Shown: positions 21,973-38,387, counted from the stretch's first letter. The stretch: DNA of 64,000 bases from Halocaridina rubra (GCA_037179515.1 JAXCGZ010007594.1:1-64000); one strand, 5' to 3'. Translations and numbers: made by a program. Notes: a model not told the origin generated them from the letters alone.

Positions 21973-24955
21973 GGATTAATTTAGAAAGCAAACACCTTAA
22001 AGCTGAGTACATAATTACAGGATATAAACTTTATAATGCTGATCGTAGTGCAGATAAAAGAGGGGGAGGGGTAATTATGTATATTAAAGATAGCCTCAGA
22101 AGCTGCATTAGGTCTGGAATTAAGACAAATCTAAATTCAGAAACCTTATGGGTTGAAATTAAAAATAATATAGAAAGTCTAGTTGTAGGAGTAGGCTACA
22201 GACCACCTGATCTAGATAATATAGAGTCGCAAGTTATATACGATGAAATTTCTAAAGTGAGCAGGTCAAATAGAGTTTGCATTGTAGGCGATTTTAATTT
22301 TAGACATATTAACTGGGAAACCATAACAGGTGATAGTAGCTCTAAGGAGTTTTTGGAAGTAGTAGAAGACAATTTCCTTTCTCAGCATGTACATGAAGCA
22401 ACACGGGGGGTGAATACACTAGATTTATTCTTAGTAATAGAGAGAATATGGTTACAAATTTAGAAGTTGGTGAAAAATTGGGCAACGGTGACCATGATTC
22501 CATTAGATTTAACATAATTTTCAAGGAAACTATAAAGGAAAATAAGAATATTGTTCCATACTTTAGAGCAGGAGATTTTGAGGGCTTAAAAACTAAATTA
22601 TCTAATGAGGTATGGGAAGGGATTTCTGGGGTACAGATGTGGGTAGTTAATCCAGCAGGTCAGGTCGCAGGTAGCGGATTACCCCGAAATTTGAGTACCA
22701 CATGCCAAGGATTATCACAAGATAAGATCAATACATTAAATTCTCTCACAGGAAAGAACAGCAGCCCGTCAGTTAATATAAATTTGGATGAGGAATATAA
22801 CAATTTTGTTATGACTCTTAAGAATAGTCAGAGAGACTATATTCCCATGAAACATTGCAGATCAAGAAAAAATGACCCTAAATGGATGAACAATAGAATA
22901 AAGAATCTTATAGGTATTAAAAGAGGAATATACAGGAAACTAAAAAGAAGTGAAGAGCAGGTGAGGCAGCAATATATACAGTTAAACAGGGAAGTTAAAA
23001 AGATAGTTAGAGAGTCGAAAAGAAAATACGAAGTTAGAATAGCAGGAGAAGCTAAAGAAAATCCTAAAGGGTTTTATCAACATTATCAAACAAAATTTAA
23101 GGAAAAAGTCGGACCAATTGAAGTAGCCAATGGACATATCACAGATGACGATAAAGTGATGTGTACATGTTTAAATGATTATTTCTTATCTGTATTTACA
23201 AATGAAAACTTGGAAAATATTCCGGAAGTAGAATCCATTTACAGAGACAGTCCCGATAATATACTTAGTTCAATAAATATTACGAGAGAGGAGGTAATAA
23301 AAGAAATAGATAAATTAAAGGCTCATAAATCTCCGGGACCTGATGGAATATATGCTAGAATATTAAAGGAATGCAAGGAAGAGCTTAGTTGTCCTCTAAC
23401 TGCATTATTTAATAATTCAATAAAATTAGGATCGGTACCCATGGAGTGGAAATTGGCAGATGTGGTACCAATATTTAAAAAAGGAGAACGTGTTAAAAAG
23501 AATAATTATAGGCCGGTAAGTTTAACGTCAACAGTGGGTAAGATTCTAGAATCCATAATTGCAAATAAAATAAGGGCACATCTGGAATTACACAGACTGA
23601 TAAAACTTTCACAACACGGGTTTCTTAAGGGTTTTTCGTGCCTTACAAACTTACTGTCTTTTTATTCAGAAGTTTACGAGGCAGTAGATTGTGGCAAAGA
23701 ATATGATACAATATATCTAGATTTTAGCAAAGCTTTTGATAGAGTTCCTCACAAAAGATTAGTTAAAAAGCTGGAAGCTCATGGTATAGGAGGAGCTGTG
23801 CTCAGATGGATCAAACAATGGTTAAAAGACAGAAAACAGAGGGTTTGCATAAATGGAGAGAAATCAGAGTGGGGCTCGGTTACTAGCGGGGTACCACAAG
23901 GCTCGGTACTGGGTCCCCTATTATTCATCGTATATCTAAATGATCTGGATTCGGATATCAGTAGTAACCTAAGTAAATTCGCAGACGACACTAACATAGG
24001 TAGAACTATAAATGGAAAAGAAGACATTCATGCTTTACAGGAAGATCTAAATAGATTATCTGAATGGTCGGACAAATGGCAAATGGAATTTAATGTTGAA
24101 AAATGTAAAGTAGTTAAAATGGGTACTATAAAAGACAATACTAGTTATAAGCTAAATAACCATGAAATCATGAGTTCTCAGTGTGAAAGGGATTTGGGAG
24201 TTCTTGTGAGTAGTAGTCTTAAGCCAAGAGAGCAATGCACAGCAGTCAGAAATAAAGCAAACAGAATTTTAGGATTTATCTCAAGAAGTGTCAGCAATAG
24301 GACGGAAAAAGTTATTTTGCAGCTCTATCTTGCATTAGTTAGGCCCCATTTAGATTATGCTGTGCAATTCTGGTCACCCTATTATAGAATGGAAATTGAA
24401 TCCTTGGAGAGAGTGCAGCGAAGAATGACCAAGATGATACACAATATCAGAAATCTACCATATGAGGACAGATTAAAAAAACTTAATCTACATTCTCTAG
24501 AGAGGCGAAGAGTTAGGGGGGATATGATTGAAGTGTATAAATGGTTTAAAGGGATTAACAAGGGAGATATTAATAAAGTTTTAAAAATTCATGATCAAAC
24601 CAGAACTCGTAATAATGGATTTAAGCTTGATAAATTTAGGTTCAGAAGGGAAATTGGTAAAAATTGGTTTGGTAATAGAGTAGCTGATGCATGGACCAAG
24701 CTTCCTAGTATGATAGTAAATGCCAATACCTTAGACACCTTTAAATGTAGATTAGATAGACATATGACAGAGGTAGGGTGGGTATGAATAGGTTAGTGCT
24801 TATTAGAAAAATCATAAAAAGAAAAATAGAATAAATAAGTAGAGTAGAATAGAATAGGTTAGACATGCTGAAAATACAATTCAAAAATGGAGCTGCCTCG
24901 TGTGTGCCAGTAGGCATGTTGCAGTGTCCTCTATTCTTATGTTCTTATGTTCTGT
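21973..24955 (+). mobile_element. LINE-A copy, 5'-truncated
   Basis: Nearly identical to the LINE-A copy at 39.9-43.3 kb from the position equivalent to 40258 to the 3' tail. The 3' UTR ends in 'attcttatgttcttatgttc', the 8-bp TTCTTATG repeat tail seen on all LINE-A 3' ends here. Low divergence implies recent insertion. Confidence 0.9.
21980..24787 (+). pseudogene. LINE-A ORF2, frameshifted endonuclease-reverse transcriptase
   Basis: Lacks the first ~90 codons of ORF2. A one-base deletion near 22424 (gatttattctt versus gatttagttctt in the intact copy) shifts the frame inside the endonuclease domain, so the frame splits into 22077-22463 and 22448-24787. The second part keeps an otherwise complete reverse transcriptase with SPGPDG, GVPQGSVLGPLLF and FADD. 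One residue after FADDT is Asn where the intact copy has Lys. It cannot make a complete protein without frameshifting. Confidence 0.9.
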
Positions 24956-25029
24956 TCAAGTAATTAACATCAAATCTAATCCTTTAAACATGTGACATTA
25001 ATAATCCGAGCAGCAAACATTCTTTTGTA

Positions 25030-25186
<157 letters not shown>

Positions 25187-25384
25187 TGTAGTCTCCGTGG
25201 CTAAATGGTAGCGTCCGCGACTCTGTGTCGGCAGGTCGAGAGTTCGCGCCCCGTCACGGACCGAGGTTAGTAAGGGCATACACTCAGAGTAACGATTACA
25301 TCTGCCAATACAAGGCCTTCGCAAGAAGGCAACCGTCCTAGCCCTTAGTAGAAAAGGGAGTTCGAGACGTAAAACAGAATCAAT
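25187..25384 (+). mobile_element. SINE-A copy inserted in an AAT microsatellite
   Basis: Full-length. Head 'gtagtctccgtggctaaatggtagcgtccgc' with box A, box B in 'gagagttcgcgcccc', and 3' end 'gacgtaaaacagaatc'. AAT repeats on both sides hide the target duplication but imply insertion into the microsatellite. Confidence 0.85.
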
Positions 25385-25385
25385 G

Positions 25386-25458
<73 letters not shown>

Positions 25459-25473
25459 TAATAATAATGAATG
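25385..25473. repeat. (AAT)n microsatellite
   Basis: Continuation of the AAT array after the SINE-A insertion. Confidence 0.95.
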
Positions 25474-26229
25474 TCATAATAGGTCAGATTTGCAAAGCTT
25501 TTTTGGTATTACTTGACCAGAAGAAAAGTTTGGGACTTAAAATGATCATTGCGATCTCAGTTTTGGCATACAGAAGAAGGATGGCTCACAAAAGCTTTAT
25601 TAAACTCCAGCCACTGGAGGGGTATGATAGTTCAACTTGGTGCCTGTCCCAAGATAGGATCAATGGGGAGGGTTGGCGTAAAGGAGGGCATCAAATCTAA
25701 CAAAAGAAAAAAAAAAGAGCTAAAACCAACTAGTAGCTTCTAAAGAGGTTTGCGAGAAACAGCGAACCAGTATGAACATGGAAAAGCTACTGCAAAAAAA
25801 AAATGATTTTTTTTTTTAATATTAAAAACAGAAAGAGACGGAATTCTAACATTAAAATAAACTCGAAAACCTTTTACAGTTTAATATGAAGGTAAGTAAA
25901 GTCATTAACAATATCAGAACTTGTTTTGTATAGTGATTAAATGGCGCACAATTAAAATTCACCGTAATACCTCTCAGTCTTCTATTTAAATCCTTCTTAT
26001 TACGATGTGGTGTAAGAGTAAACATTATATTTTTTCTCTCTAATTTATATCACAGTTTAAATCAAGCCGAGTCCAATCACACTTCTCTGCATGTTTACAG
26101 TCCAAAAAAAAAATAATAAATTAAAAAAAATAAATAAAAAGGATGATCTGCCATGCAGACCTGACAATGATTTACTAATGCTAAAGTCAAACATAACATC
26201 GATCAGTGTAACGCCATTTATGTAAGAAC
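25474..26229. other. Spacer without recognised features
   Basis: No convincing gene. Small frames at 25383-25743 begin in the AAT array and lack known motifs. Confidence 0.45.
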
Positions 26230-26549
26230 AAAGAGGCCGGGATGAGATGTGGATTGTGCTAAGCACAAAACTGGCTGCCTAAGGGCGGTTTACACGGTCA
26301 AACGGTTCGTCGAACGCGGTTCGACAGACAAGTGTTTGAAGTGATGTTTGAACGTGTGAACGGGGTATTTGGTTGTCGAACACGGAACGTGTCGTGTTCG
26401 ACAACCAAATACCCCGTTCACACGTTCGAACATCACTTCAAACACTTGTCTGTCGAACCGCGTTCGACGAACCGTTTGACCGTGTAAACCGCCCTTAGGC
26501 AGCCAGTTTTGTGCTTGGCACAATCCACTTCTCATCCCGGCCTCTTTGT
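26230..26549. repeat. Extended palindrome carrying an FB2 element
   Basis: The FB2 hairpin (26282-26495) sits inside a larger palindrome: about 50 bp of flank on the left (caaagaggccgggatgag... to ctggctgcct) recurs inverted on the right (aggcagccag...ctcatcccggcctcttt) with few mismatches. The flank is not part of other FB2 copies. Confidence 0.85.
26282..26495. mobile_element. FB2 foldback element inside the palindrome
   Basis: Arms start AGGGCGGTTTACACGGTCAA and meet at 'gtcgaacacggaacgtgtcgtgttcgac' near 26390. The flanks are palindromic rather than directly repeated. Confidence 0.9.
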
Positions 26550-26550
26550 A

Positions 26551-26642
26551 ACCAAATACCCCGTTCACACGTTCGAACATCACTTCAAACACTTGTCTGT
26601 CGAACCGCGTTCGACGAACCGTTCGACCGTGTAAACCGCCCT
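26551..26642. mobile_element. Extra FB2 right arm
   Basis: A lone arm in the same orientation as the right arm of the preceding element, from 'accaaataccccgtt' to 'gtaaaccgccct'. It lies directly beyond the palindrome, another case of arm multiplication. Confidence 0.85.
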
Positions 26643-26749
26643 TAAGTCCTTAGACACACGAGACATTTATTCTGGAAGAGCAAATGTCAGGATTCCGTGG
26701 GAGGATGGAAGCCAACTCCCCATAAAAGGCATATCCGGAAAGCCGAGAA

Positions 26750-27645
<896 letters not shown>

Positions 27646-29169
27646 TGATATATAACAATCAGGAACTTATTGTTACCCCTTACCGCTATTATGACCCAAC
27701 CTACATCGCCAATGAGAAAAACTATGGACAGGATCTTCCCAAACGCAGCTTTTCGTCCTCCGTATACTAATCAACTTCCACAGAGCGAAGTATCAATAAA
27801 CATTCCACATGTGGACAAGAAAGAGAGAAGAGAAAAAAAAAAGCTGGACAGGTAAGACACCTTTGTAAGGACATGGAAGTTCCAACTCTCCCATAACGAC
27901 CTCTAATGCCATTTTAGGGTGGATGCTGAATTACTCCTAATAAAAGCCTTTGGAAATACAAGAGGCATGATTGTGTACAGGGGGTGTGATCCCAATGGTT
28001 AGATTCTTCTAATTCTGGAGAGAAATTTCTAGATATCTTATCTTAATGAACAAGGTCCTCAGTATGGAATCTATCATTTCCTAACTGCGAGGCTACACAT
28101 ATTTTATACTCTGCTTACAAAAGCCTAGCCTAGACAATGACATACGAGACTTATGAATAACTTACCCCCTATCAAGATATACACGAAGTGTATATTTTTT
28201 TAAGTTTATCACAAAAATCTGTACGACACAGCCTATTTTATAAGCACTTTACCTAAAATGTTTAGGAAACTGCACGGCCGGTTGTTTAATAAACGGGACT
28301 CTTGCTGCTAAAGTTACTAAACCCAACTCCTTTTTTAAAGAAACCCCTACATTATGGAAGACAAGTCTGGAGCTATCCTGTAGCGTGCATATATGGAAGC
28401 ACCCACTGGGGTTCTTCCCGAATGGACAACTCAAAGAGCTAGAGAGAAATGATAAATGAGACAATAATGCCTTATTCATATCTAGTCTCTTATTACATTT
28501 CTCTCTTAGGTTGACTTTATCTATAGAGGTACTGTTATAAAGGCTGAATCAGGTACCCTTGTAAGACAAGTGCGTGTAACCAAAGGGAAAATGTGAGCTG
28601 CTTTTTTTTTATTTCTCAATGTGTGCACTGAACAATTAAGAAAATAATAGATGCAGTAATATCCTGTCAAGTCTGTGTTGTTATTCAGTAAATGCTAGTG
28701 TTAAGTGTATGCTTAAATGACAGTTTCTAGTAGATAACAGACGTTTTACAATCACTCAACAATCAAGTTAAGCTTAATTATTTATACGTCAAATTGCAAA
28801 AGCTCAGTCACTATTTATGTACTTGCAAGCTGTATTCTTAGCATAAAAAAGAACACTTAGCATCACTTCATAATCAAGTGAAAGCTTAGTTTGTTTGTTT
28901 GTTTGTTTGTTTGTTTTCCACGCTTAGTGCCATAGGATCGATTATTGCGTGTATGTACTTGCAATCTGAAATCATAGCATAAAGCCAAACGTACCCAATC
29001 AACATCCACGTAGTGATGACTTCAAGTTTCAGTATGCAGTCCTGTGTACCCAGACGCAGTTTCTGAATTTCCGAGTTGATATTTTAGCAACTAGGCGTAA
29101 AGCGAAATCTAGAAATCTATTTTACTACATTTTCCCTCTCCCTTTCTCTCTCCTAGTCTGCAAATTCTA
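27646..29169. other. Unique-looking 1.5-kb spacer
   Basis: Apart from a (TTTG)n run near 28890-28915, no repeat family or coding motif was recognised. This is one of the longest stretches here with no assignable origin. Confidence 0.45.
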
Positions 29170-29352
29170 CTTTTTTTCTTTCCCATACGGTGTGGGGAAA
29201 ATAATACCGCCTCCGTATCCCCCTGAGTGTATCAACCTCGACTAATTGTGTGAAACGAACGACTGGGAATCCCCTTCTTAGTGTATGCATCCCGCAAACT
29301 CGAGGGTCCGCTTTGACTCGGCCATCCCACTTATAAGGGGAATTATAGCCAT
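29170..29352 (-). mobile_element. Repeat C copy, diverged, minus orientation
   Basis: Contains 'ccgcctccgtatccccctgagtg', a decayed core ('atcaacctcgactaattgtg'), then 'ctttgactcggccatcccacttataagggg', matching the inverse of the copy at 15223. Confidence 0.6.
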
Positions 29353-30302
29353 GAATACTGATAGAGTTACATTTTCAATACATCCGTTATCACCATCAGG
29401 AAAAAAGAGAAGGCGATCCCAGGTATCGATTTTCAAGGGGTAAGTCATGCAAGTCTAATTTGCCAAATCCTATTACCTGTAAAACTTTGCAGAGCGATGT
29501 GATGAGGACATGCCTTTTTTTTCTTTCTTTTTTTCCGCTTTTGCCTTTTCCCTTTTCGTTTTATTTTATGTTGTCACAGTCAGAGAAGTTAATTGCAAGG
29601 ATACACGCAATTACCTGTGTGCCAGTGTTAAGTAAGTACTTACATACATAACATCCAGAAAAAATCATACATACACTCATACAGCCATGCATACATAAAT
29701 ACACATAAATCTAGGAGTGAATGTATCCGCAGATTTGCCTACGGAAATGCAAATAATAAGCATCGTCGAGGAAGCATCCATTAATTTAGCAAATATACGG
29801 GTGGTCTTCATGTAAATGAACAAATAAGCGTTCATATATAGTAAGATTACTTACATGACGTCTGAACTTGAATATGCAGCACCCATCTGGAATCAGAAAA
29901 AAAAATAAAAGTTTACAATGCTTACGATAAAGATACGTAATATCTATGAGGAAAGGCTGAAGGAGTTAGAATTGCCATCACTAGAATCTAAGGGAAAATG
30001 GGAGGGGTATTTTAACGGTTTTAAGTTTCTATGGTTTTGACAGAGTGGATAGGGAGCAATACTTCGATATGGGTGGCACTTGAACTAACTACATTAGTTA
30101 GTTCAAGGGTGCGTGTGTGCTTGTGTGTTTTATAGTTTACAACCTCGTGAGAAAGCTTCTTTGCTGGATGTAAGGAAAAACTTTTTGTACTAGAATAGTT
30201 GGTAACTGGACTTTGCTAAGCGTAAACAGTGAATGTTATTTGCATTCACGGGTTTTACAGAAAGGAATGGTAAGTGTTAACCAGTAAAAAAAAGAAAAAA
30301 AA

Positions 30303-31796
<1,494 letters not shown>

Positions 31797-31889
<93 letters not shown>
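31797..31889. repeat. (AT)n microsatellite
   Basis: About 90 bp of AT. Confidence 0.95.
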
Positions 31890-31890
<1 letters not shown>

Positions 31891-33177
31891 AAATAAAATA
31901 CTTTAAAAATACTGTTTGGAAAAGATGTTTTTTCCCCAAAACCATTTATTATAATCCTTGTATGGAGTATAGATGCTAAATTAATGTCTGGAGTTTTCTC
32001 ATATATTACGGACTTTTCGAGTATTTTCTTTTTAATGAAATGTTTGTTCTACATAGACACAAGTTTATACTGTCAATAGAATATAAAGTTTCATCATAAC
32101 TGTACAGCTTATAAACCTTATAACCGATATTTAGTAGGTTTACAAAAATAAAAAAATAAAAAGTAAATTCCTGGATTTCATGGCCTGTTGGACTCCAATC
32201 TCTTGCTTAGATTAGAGGCTCTTCCATCTTTCCACCCACTTGATGGGTAGCTAGAAGAATTCATGGCCTAGCTGACGATAGGCCTACCATGGTAATTTCA
32301 AGAACAGCATAGGCCTAGTCTGACAATCTCGTAACCCATTCTGTTGATGTCAATTTACATTCTTGTTAAGATTACGGGCTTGCTAAGAGGCTAATCTATC
32401 TTCTCGAACCATGGCCTAGTCTGGTTTAACTGTAAATAAGGAAGACCGTTTTAGGCCAGTTATATATTTATTATAGCCTATTTGTAAAAAATAGTCCCAT
32501 TTGTGACTGATGAATTCTGTAAATAAAAAAAAATTGCTCAGATGAGAGTAATGCGAAAATCTGTAAAATGGGATAGAGGCAGATGAGTCTAGATTTTCTA
32601 TATTAAATGAGGTAGGCCTATGAGATGGAATGAAAGGAAATATTTTGGAATATACATTTCAGACCTACAAATACTTTATAAATTTTTCAATGTTTTAAAT
32701 AGCTTTGCAGGAAAATAGAGCATATTCCTATTTGAAATTTCAATAAATAACATATATATGGAACAATAAAAGACCTAAATATACGGCGAGAAACATAATA
32801 ATAAATAGCCTAAGTGGAACATACTAACAGAATATCTTATCTAGTGAATCTTCAGAATTTGATTACAATATCTGACCATAATAACGTATATACAATAACG
32901 GACCATAACAACGTATATAACAAAATTAAGTACTCTGATGATGCAGTGTATACTCTATGTTTACAAATACCTAATCTAATTAATACATACAACAGGAAAC
33001 TACAATAATAGTCGACATATAATAGGTACAAAGTAAATACAAAAAGACAATAGAATTCGGAAAATTACATTTCGCTGAATATACACCATGTTAATAATAG
33101 TTTACTGACCAAACACAAACACTACATTAATCAACTGCACATACAGACACGCACGCAAAGCGCGTCCCAAAATATCT
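31890..33177. other. AT-rich spacer
   Basis: No gene or repeat family recognised. Contains a short duplication 'gaccataanaacgtata' near 32875 and 32901. Confidence 0.45.
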
Positions 33178-33179
33178 TG

Positions 33180-33452
33180 CGAGGGGTTGGCAGAGTCAAA
33201 GCACACAACCATTTACGAGAGGGCTCACTCACTCCACCCCTCACACTTTACTCGTGCCTCACTCACGCCATTCGGACTAAAGACCGAATTGGTTGGGATT
33301 TTCCTACCAAAACCCATTCGTATCCCTCAACTCTTTGTACGTGGTAAATACGAGGGGGAGATTCCCCAGGTCCCTTGTTCGACACATTTAGAAGACTTTT
33401 GCGACATGAGGGGAATACAGAGGCGTTATTGTGGTTTTCTGCCCATAAAGAT
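33180..33452 (+). mobile_element. Repeat C-like copy, diverged
   Basis: 'ggttggcagagtcaaagc' at the start and 'gacttttgcgacatgaggggaatacagaggcg' at the end match the two ends of repeat C in plus orientation. The middle is longer and unrelated to the 205-bp copy, so part may be other sequence. Confidence 0.5.
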
Positions 33453-33524
33453 AGAATAATATGCAGATATTGAGATATATGGGAGGCAGAGGACAAATTC
33501 TTACCTGGAAAATTTCCAACACCT

Positions 33525-33527
<3 letters not shown>

Positions 33528-33599
<72 letters not shown>
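33528..33599. repeat. (AG)n microsatellite
   Basis: About 72 bp of AG. Confidence 0.95.
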
Positions 33600-33600
<1 letters not shown>

Positions 33601-34229
33601 CAAATACCACACAAAGCACTTTAACTGAAACTAAAGGGCGTGTCCTTTTTATCCGGTAAGTGCTGTAACACTGACAAAATGATCCAGATAGAGGAACCAA
33701 AAGGCAAAAAGAATAGTGTAAAGGAAGGCAACCAAAATGGCCGATATACACTAACAAAATATACAAGATTATGTTTAATTATGCCAAAATATGTGCATAA
33801 GCACATGTGTACGCTGGGACTGGATATATCTATTCAACATTATACATTTTATCTAATCATTATAGTATATTTTATTTGAATAATTTATAAATAACATTTT
33901 ATGACTGAAAAAAATAGTTTTACAAATCAATAATAGCTGAAAAAAACGTGCCAGTAAAATTTTACACTATTAATCTTAAGCAATGGCTGAAACATCAATA
34001 TTTATAATGTAATAATATAAATGAATACGTTTTAGCAGTAAAGAGAGACGAGTTTAATTAGGCTCAAATATCACTGTAATACATTCTTCGTATTTGTTTC
34101 ATGGTGTGAAACCGGGACAGGCACATAAAACTGCCCACATCAAGCTCGGGCACAAAAAAAAACCGAGACAGATATAAAGTAGCTGTTTAAGGACAAAGCA
34201 GAAATAACATACATACACTATAAAGAATG
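33600..34229. other. AT-rich spacer
   Basis: Nothing recognised. Confidence 0.5.
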
Positions 34230-34230
34230 G

Positions 34231-34263
<33 letters not shown>

Positions 34264-34278
34264 TATTATTATTATTAC
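34230..34278. repeat. (ATT)n microsatellite
   Basis: About 50 bp of ATT. Confidence 0.9.
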
Positions 34279-34539
34279 TGTATTATTAACTTTGGCATCC
34301 AAGGCACTTGCACAACCCTTAATTGTTAATAAAGTGCCGTCCCTTATGCTTACTCTAATAAAAACAATATCATAAAACTCTTGTGATTTTTAACTAAACA
34401 AGTGATTACAAAAACACAAAAGACAGTATAAATTTAGTGAAAAAAAAATTAACTGAACATAAAAAAAATATAAAGTAAAAACTTAATTTTATGAGATAAA
34501 GATAACACTCCTGCCGTAAGGAAAAATTTCATTGTCAAA

Positions 34540-35122
34540 AGCACCTTACATGCATAGGCAACCCTAAAACACCTTGCAAGGTGAAACTGCCCATTAAAAT
34601 ACCTTGCTAAATTCATAACCCAATCAAATTCCCTAAACCACCACAAATTAAAATAATCTAAACATATAAACATTTTGTAGTATTAGATAAATTAAGAATA
34701 ATCTTATAAGTGTCCCTAATACTAAAGCACACCTTGCAAAATCCATTCTAAATAACACTTCTTGAATTTAATTTAAGTACGAAAACACTTTATAAAATAT
34801 ATTGAATTCCAATTAACACCTTGTAAGGTTAGATAAAACCCCCAGAAAAACCTTCGTCGGTTATATAACCCCAGAAATACCTTCGTCAGTTATATAACCC
34901 AAGAAAGCTTTGCTACAGAAAAAAAATACAAAGTCGATGACCCTAAACTTAAAAACACCTTGTAATAATAAGAAAAAAAAATAACAAAATAACTGATAAA
35001 CCAAGAACATTCTAAAATCACATAAAGCCAGAAACTCCTTACAAATATATGTCCTAAAACCACAATTCAAAGCTGAACCCAAAATGTTTAATTTAAACTC
35101 ATATAAATCCAAAAAACAATTT
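34540..35122. repeat. Degenerate repeat with CACCTTGTAA motif
   Basis: 'caccttgcaa/caccttgtaa' and 'ccctaaa' recur at irregular spacing, and one pair of ~30-bp units (cagaaataccttcgtcagttatataaccc type) is tandem at 34850-34910. Probably an old tandem repeat. Confidence 0.4.
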
Positions 35123-35142
35123 GAAAACTAACAATCACTAAT

Positions 35143-35344
35143 GTTTGTTGTTCCGGTTTTACGTCACGGACTCCTTTTTCTACCAAGGGCTAGGACGGTT
35201 GCCTTCTTGCAAAGGACTTGTTTTGGCAGATGTAATCCTTGCCATGAGTGCATGCCCTTGCTAACCTCAGACCGCAACGGGGCGCGAACCCTCGACCTGA
35301 CGCCTCAAAGTCGCGGACGCTACCGCCTGAGCAACGGTGACTAC
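35143..35344 (-). mobile_element. SINE-A copy with 20-bp target-site duplication
   Basis: Full-length on the minus strand from 'gtagtcaccgttgctcagg' to 'gacgtaaaaccggaac' plus an AACA tail. Flanked by the 20-bp duplication gaaaactaacaatcactaat at 35123-35142 and 35345-35364. Confidence 0.95.
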
Positions 35345-35364
35345 GAAAACTAACAATCACTAAT

Positions 35365-36137
35365 AACCATCTGTAAAATATTCTCAAAAACACACTACAT
35401 TCACTAAAACTACAAAGAAAAACACACTAAAAACCTTGTCACGTTATCTACACACATAAGCAGCCTTGTAGAGAAACAAATTACAGATATTTAATTGCTC
35501 AAACTGTCAATCAAACCACAACCAATTAACAAAGACAACAGTTAGTCTAATTGCTGAAAACAGTATACATATGCTAATTGCTAGCGAAATACCTGTGTTA
35601 CTTTAAGCATGAATTACCTGTTAATTTAATGGAAATTTGGGTACATTTTACTTTCGCACCTCAACGAGTGAACTGGAGTTATAAAAATATTGGAAAATTA
35701 CTTAAAACAACTGAAAAACAATAATTTATAAATTTTTATATATGGGGTTAAACTAACCTATATGAATCTATCCAAAGTTAAACTAATGCTAATATAAATT
35801 TACTGCCAATCCCAAACGAATGTATTGATAATAGTACTAAACACCGAAAGAACACCTAAAATTGAAGGTAATAATTTAATTTATCAAATCGTTTCTTGGT
35901 GGGAGCTGAACTTCAATAACTGTACCTAACCCAACAAGAGGTTAAATTTAATGAGAATTATTTTCCTAACTAGGGGGGTATCAAAGTACATTTTAACCCT
36001 AGTTTGGTATAACGACAATATCACATCGCTATCGAATACAGATATAATTTGTATTTATCATTAATTGTTCATACAAAAAACAGCAGCAACAACTATAGAA
36101 GAAGCATTGAATTAAATCCTACTAGACCTGACCTGAT
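35365..36137. other. AT-rich spacer
   Basis: No gene or repeat recognised. Confidence 0.5.
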
Positions 36138-36158
36138 ACGATACGGAGTAATAGTTCA

Positions 36159-36254
36159 TGATGATCCGGTTTTACGTAAAGGAATCCGGTTTTACGTCAC
36201 AGAATCCGGTTTTACGTCATCAATCTCGAGATTCACCATCCAACCACAGCGGCC
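36159..36254 (-). mobile_element. 96-bp mini-SINE with three copies of the SINE-A 3' end
   Basis: Flanked by 21-bp direct repeats at 36138-36158 and 36255-36275 (one mismatch), so it is a discrete insertion. On the minus strand it has a short head, then three tandem copies of 'gacgtaaaaccggatt' (or a one-base variant). Most of the SINE-A body is missing. It shows that the last ~20 bp of SINE-A can multiply and still be retroposed. Confidence 0.8.
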
Positions 36255-36299
36255 ACGATACGGCGTAATAGTTCAATATTAATAATATTTTACGTAAAT

Positions 36300-36495
36300 G
36301 TTCCGGTTTTACGTCACGGACTCCCTTTTCTACCAAGGGCTAGGACGGTTGCCTTCTTGCGAAGGACTTGTTTTGGCAAATGTAATCGTTACCCTGAGTG
36401 CATGCCCTTGCTAACCTCAGACCGTGACGGGGCGCGACCCCTCGACCTGACGCCTCAGAGTCGCGAACGCTACCGCTTGTGCCACGGTGACTACA
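36300..36495 (-). mobile_element. SINE-A copy with 16-bp target-site duplication
   Basis: Full-length on the minus strand. Duplications aatattttacgtaaat at 36284-36299 and 36496-36511. Confidence 0.95.
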
Positions 36496-36511
36496 AATAT
36501 TTTACGTAAAT

Positions 36512-37154
<643 letters not shown>

Positions 37155-37301
37155 TAACTAAGCAAAATATGGAAATTATATGAAAATTAATAAATTCCCT
37201 TAATTAATATAATTATGGATAACAGCACAGCAATTAAGCTATACAGTATACTTACTGATTAATGAATAACAGCATAGCAGTTCAGCTATACACTACTTAG
37301 T

Positions 37302-37646
<345 letters not shown>

Positions 37647-38387
37647 CATAATAATTAAAATAAAAAAAAGACTATGTAAGCCGTCGGTATATGTTTACTT
37701 ACACACGCTCAACGGGTAATAATGAAAACAAAAATTAAACAATATCTAAAAGTTAAAAAATTGAGTATTATTTTAGTTACGGGGATTGATGGAATACGGG
37801 GCTAGGGAAAAAATACCTCTATTGGGGTAAGCGGGTGAAGCCCCTGGCTAGGAAGGACGCGTTCTTCTAGGTGATGTTAGGCTATGCTGCACCAAAAATA
37901 ATCCCCTCTTCTAAAAATTTACTAAATACTGTAATTATTTCAGCTGTTTATTTCAATAGGAATGAACAAACTTAACGAAGAAAATCAAACCTAACCTAGT
38001 AATACAACATCAAAAAATTCCGGATTAAGGGAGGGAGGGAATGTAAACATACCATTTACATTATCCAGCAAAAAAACACTGAGCACTAGACTGCAGTGAT
38101 TAGGACGTATTGTCTTGTCACAGGAAAATATGGTTAAGATTCGTTTTATGCACTTCTAATTCTTGGAGATCTGGTTTTCTTCTGATACGTTTTAATGCGT
38201 TCTGAATTAATCTAATAATTGTTTTTTGTCGGAAAACGGTTTTTAAGTTGGGCCAGATATTGGTGGGTGGCAGAGGGTACTTATATAATATAATCTAACT
38301 TAAGTAACCTAACCCAACCTGACTCAAATTTGAAGCCTTACATACCTCGAAAGGATGAATATACAGCAGCGCGACGCATTTCAGGAA
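37647..38387. other. AT-rich spacer
   Basis: Several 'aacctaac' motifs (37988, 38310) but no gene. Confidence 0.45.
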
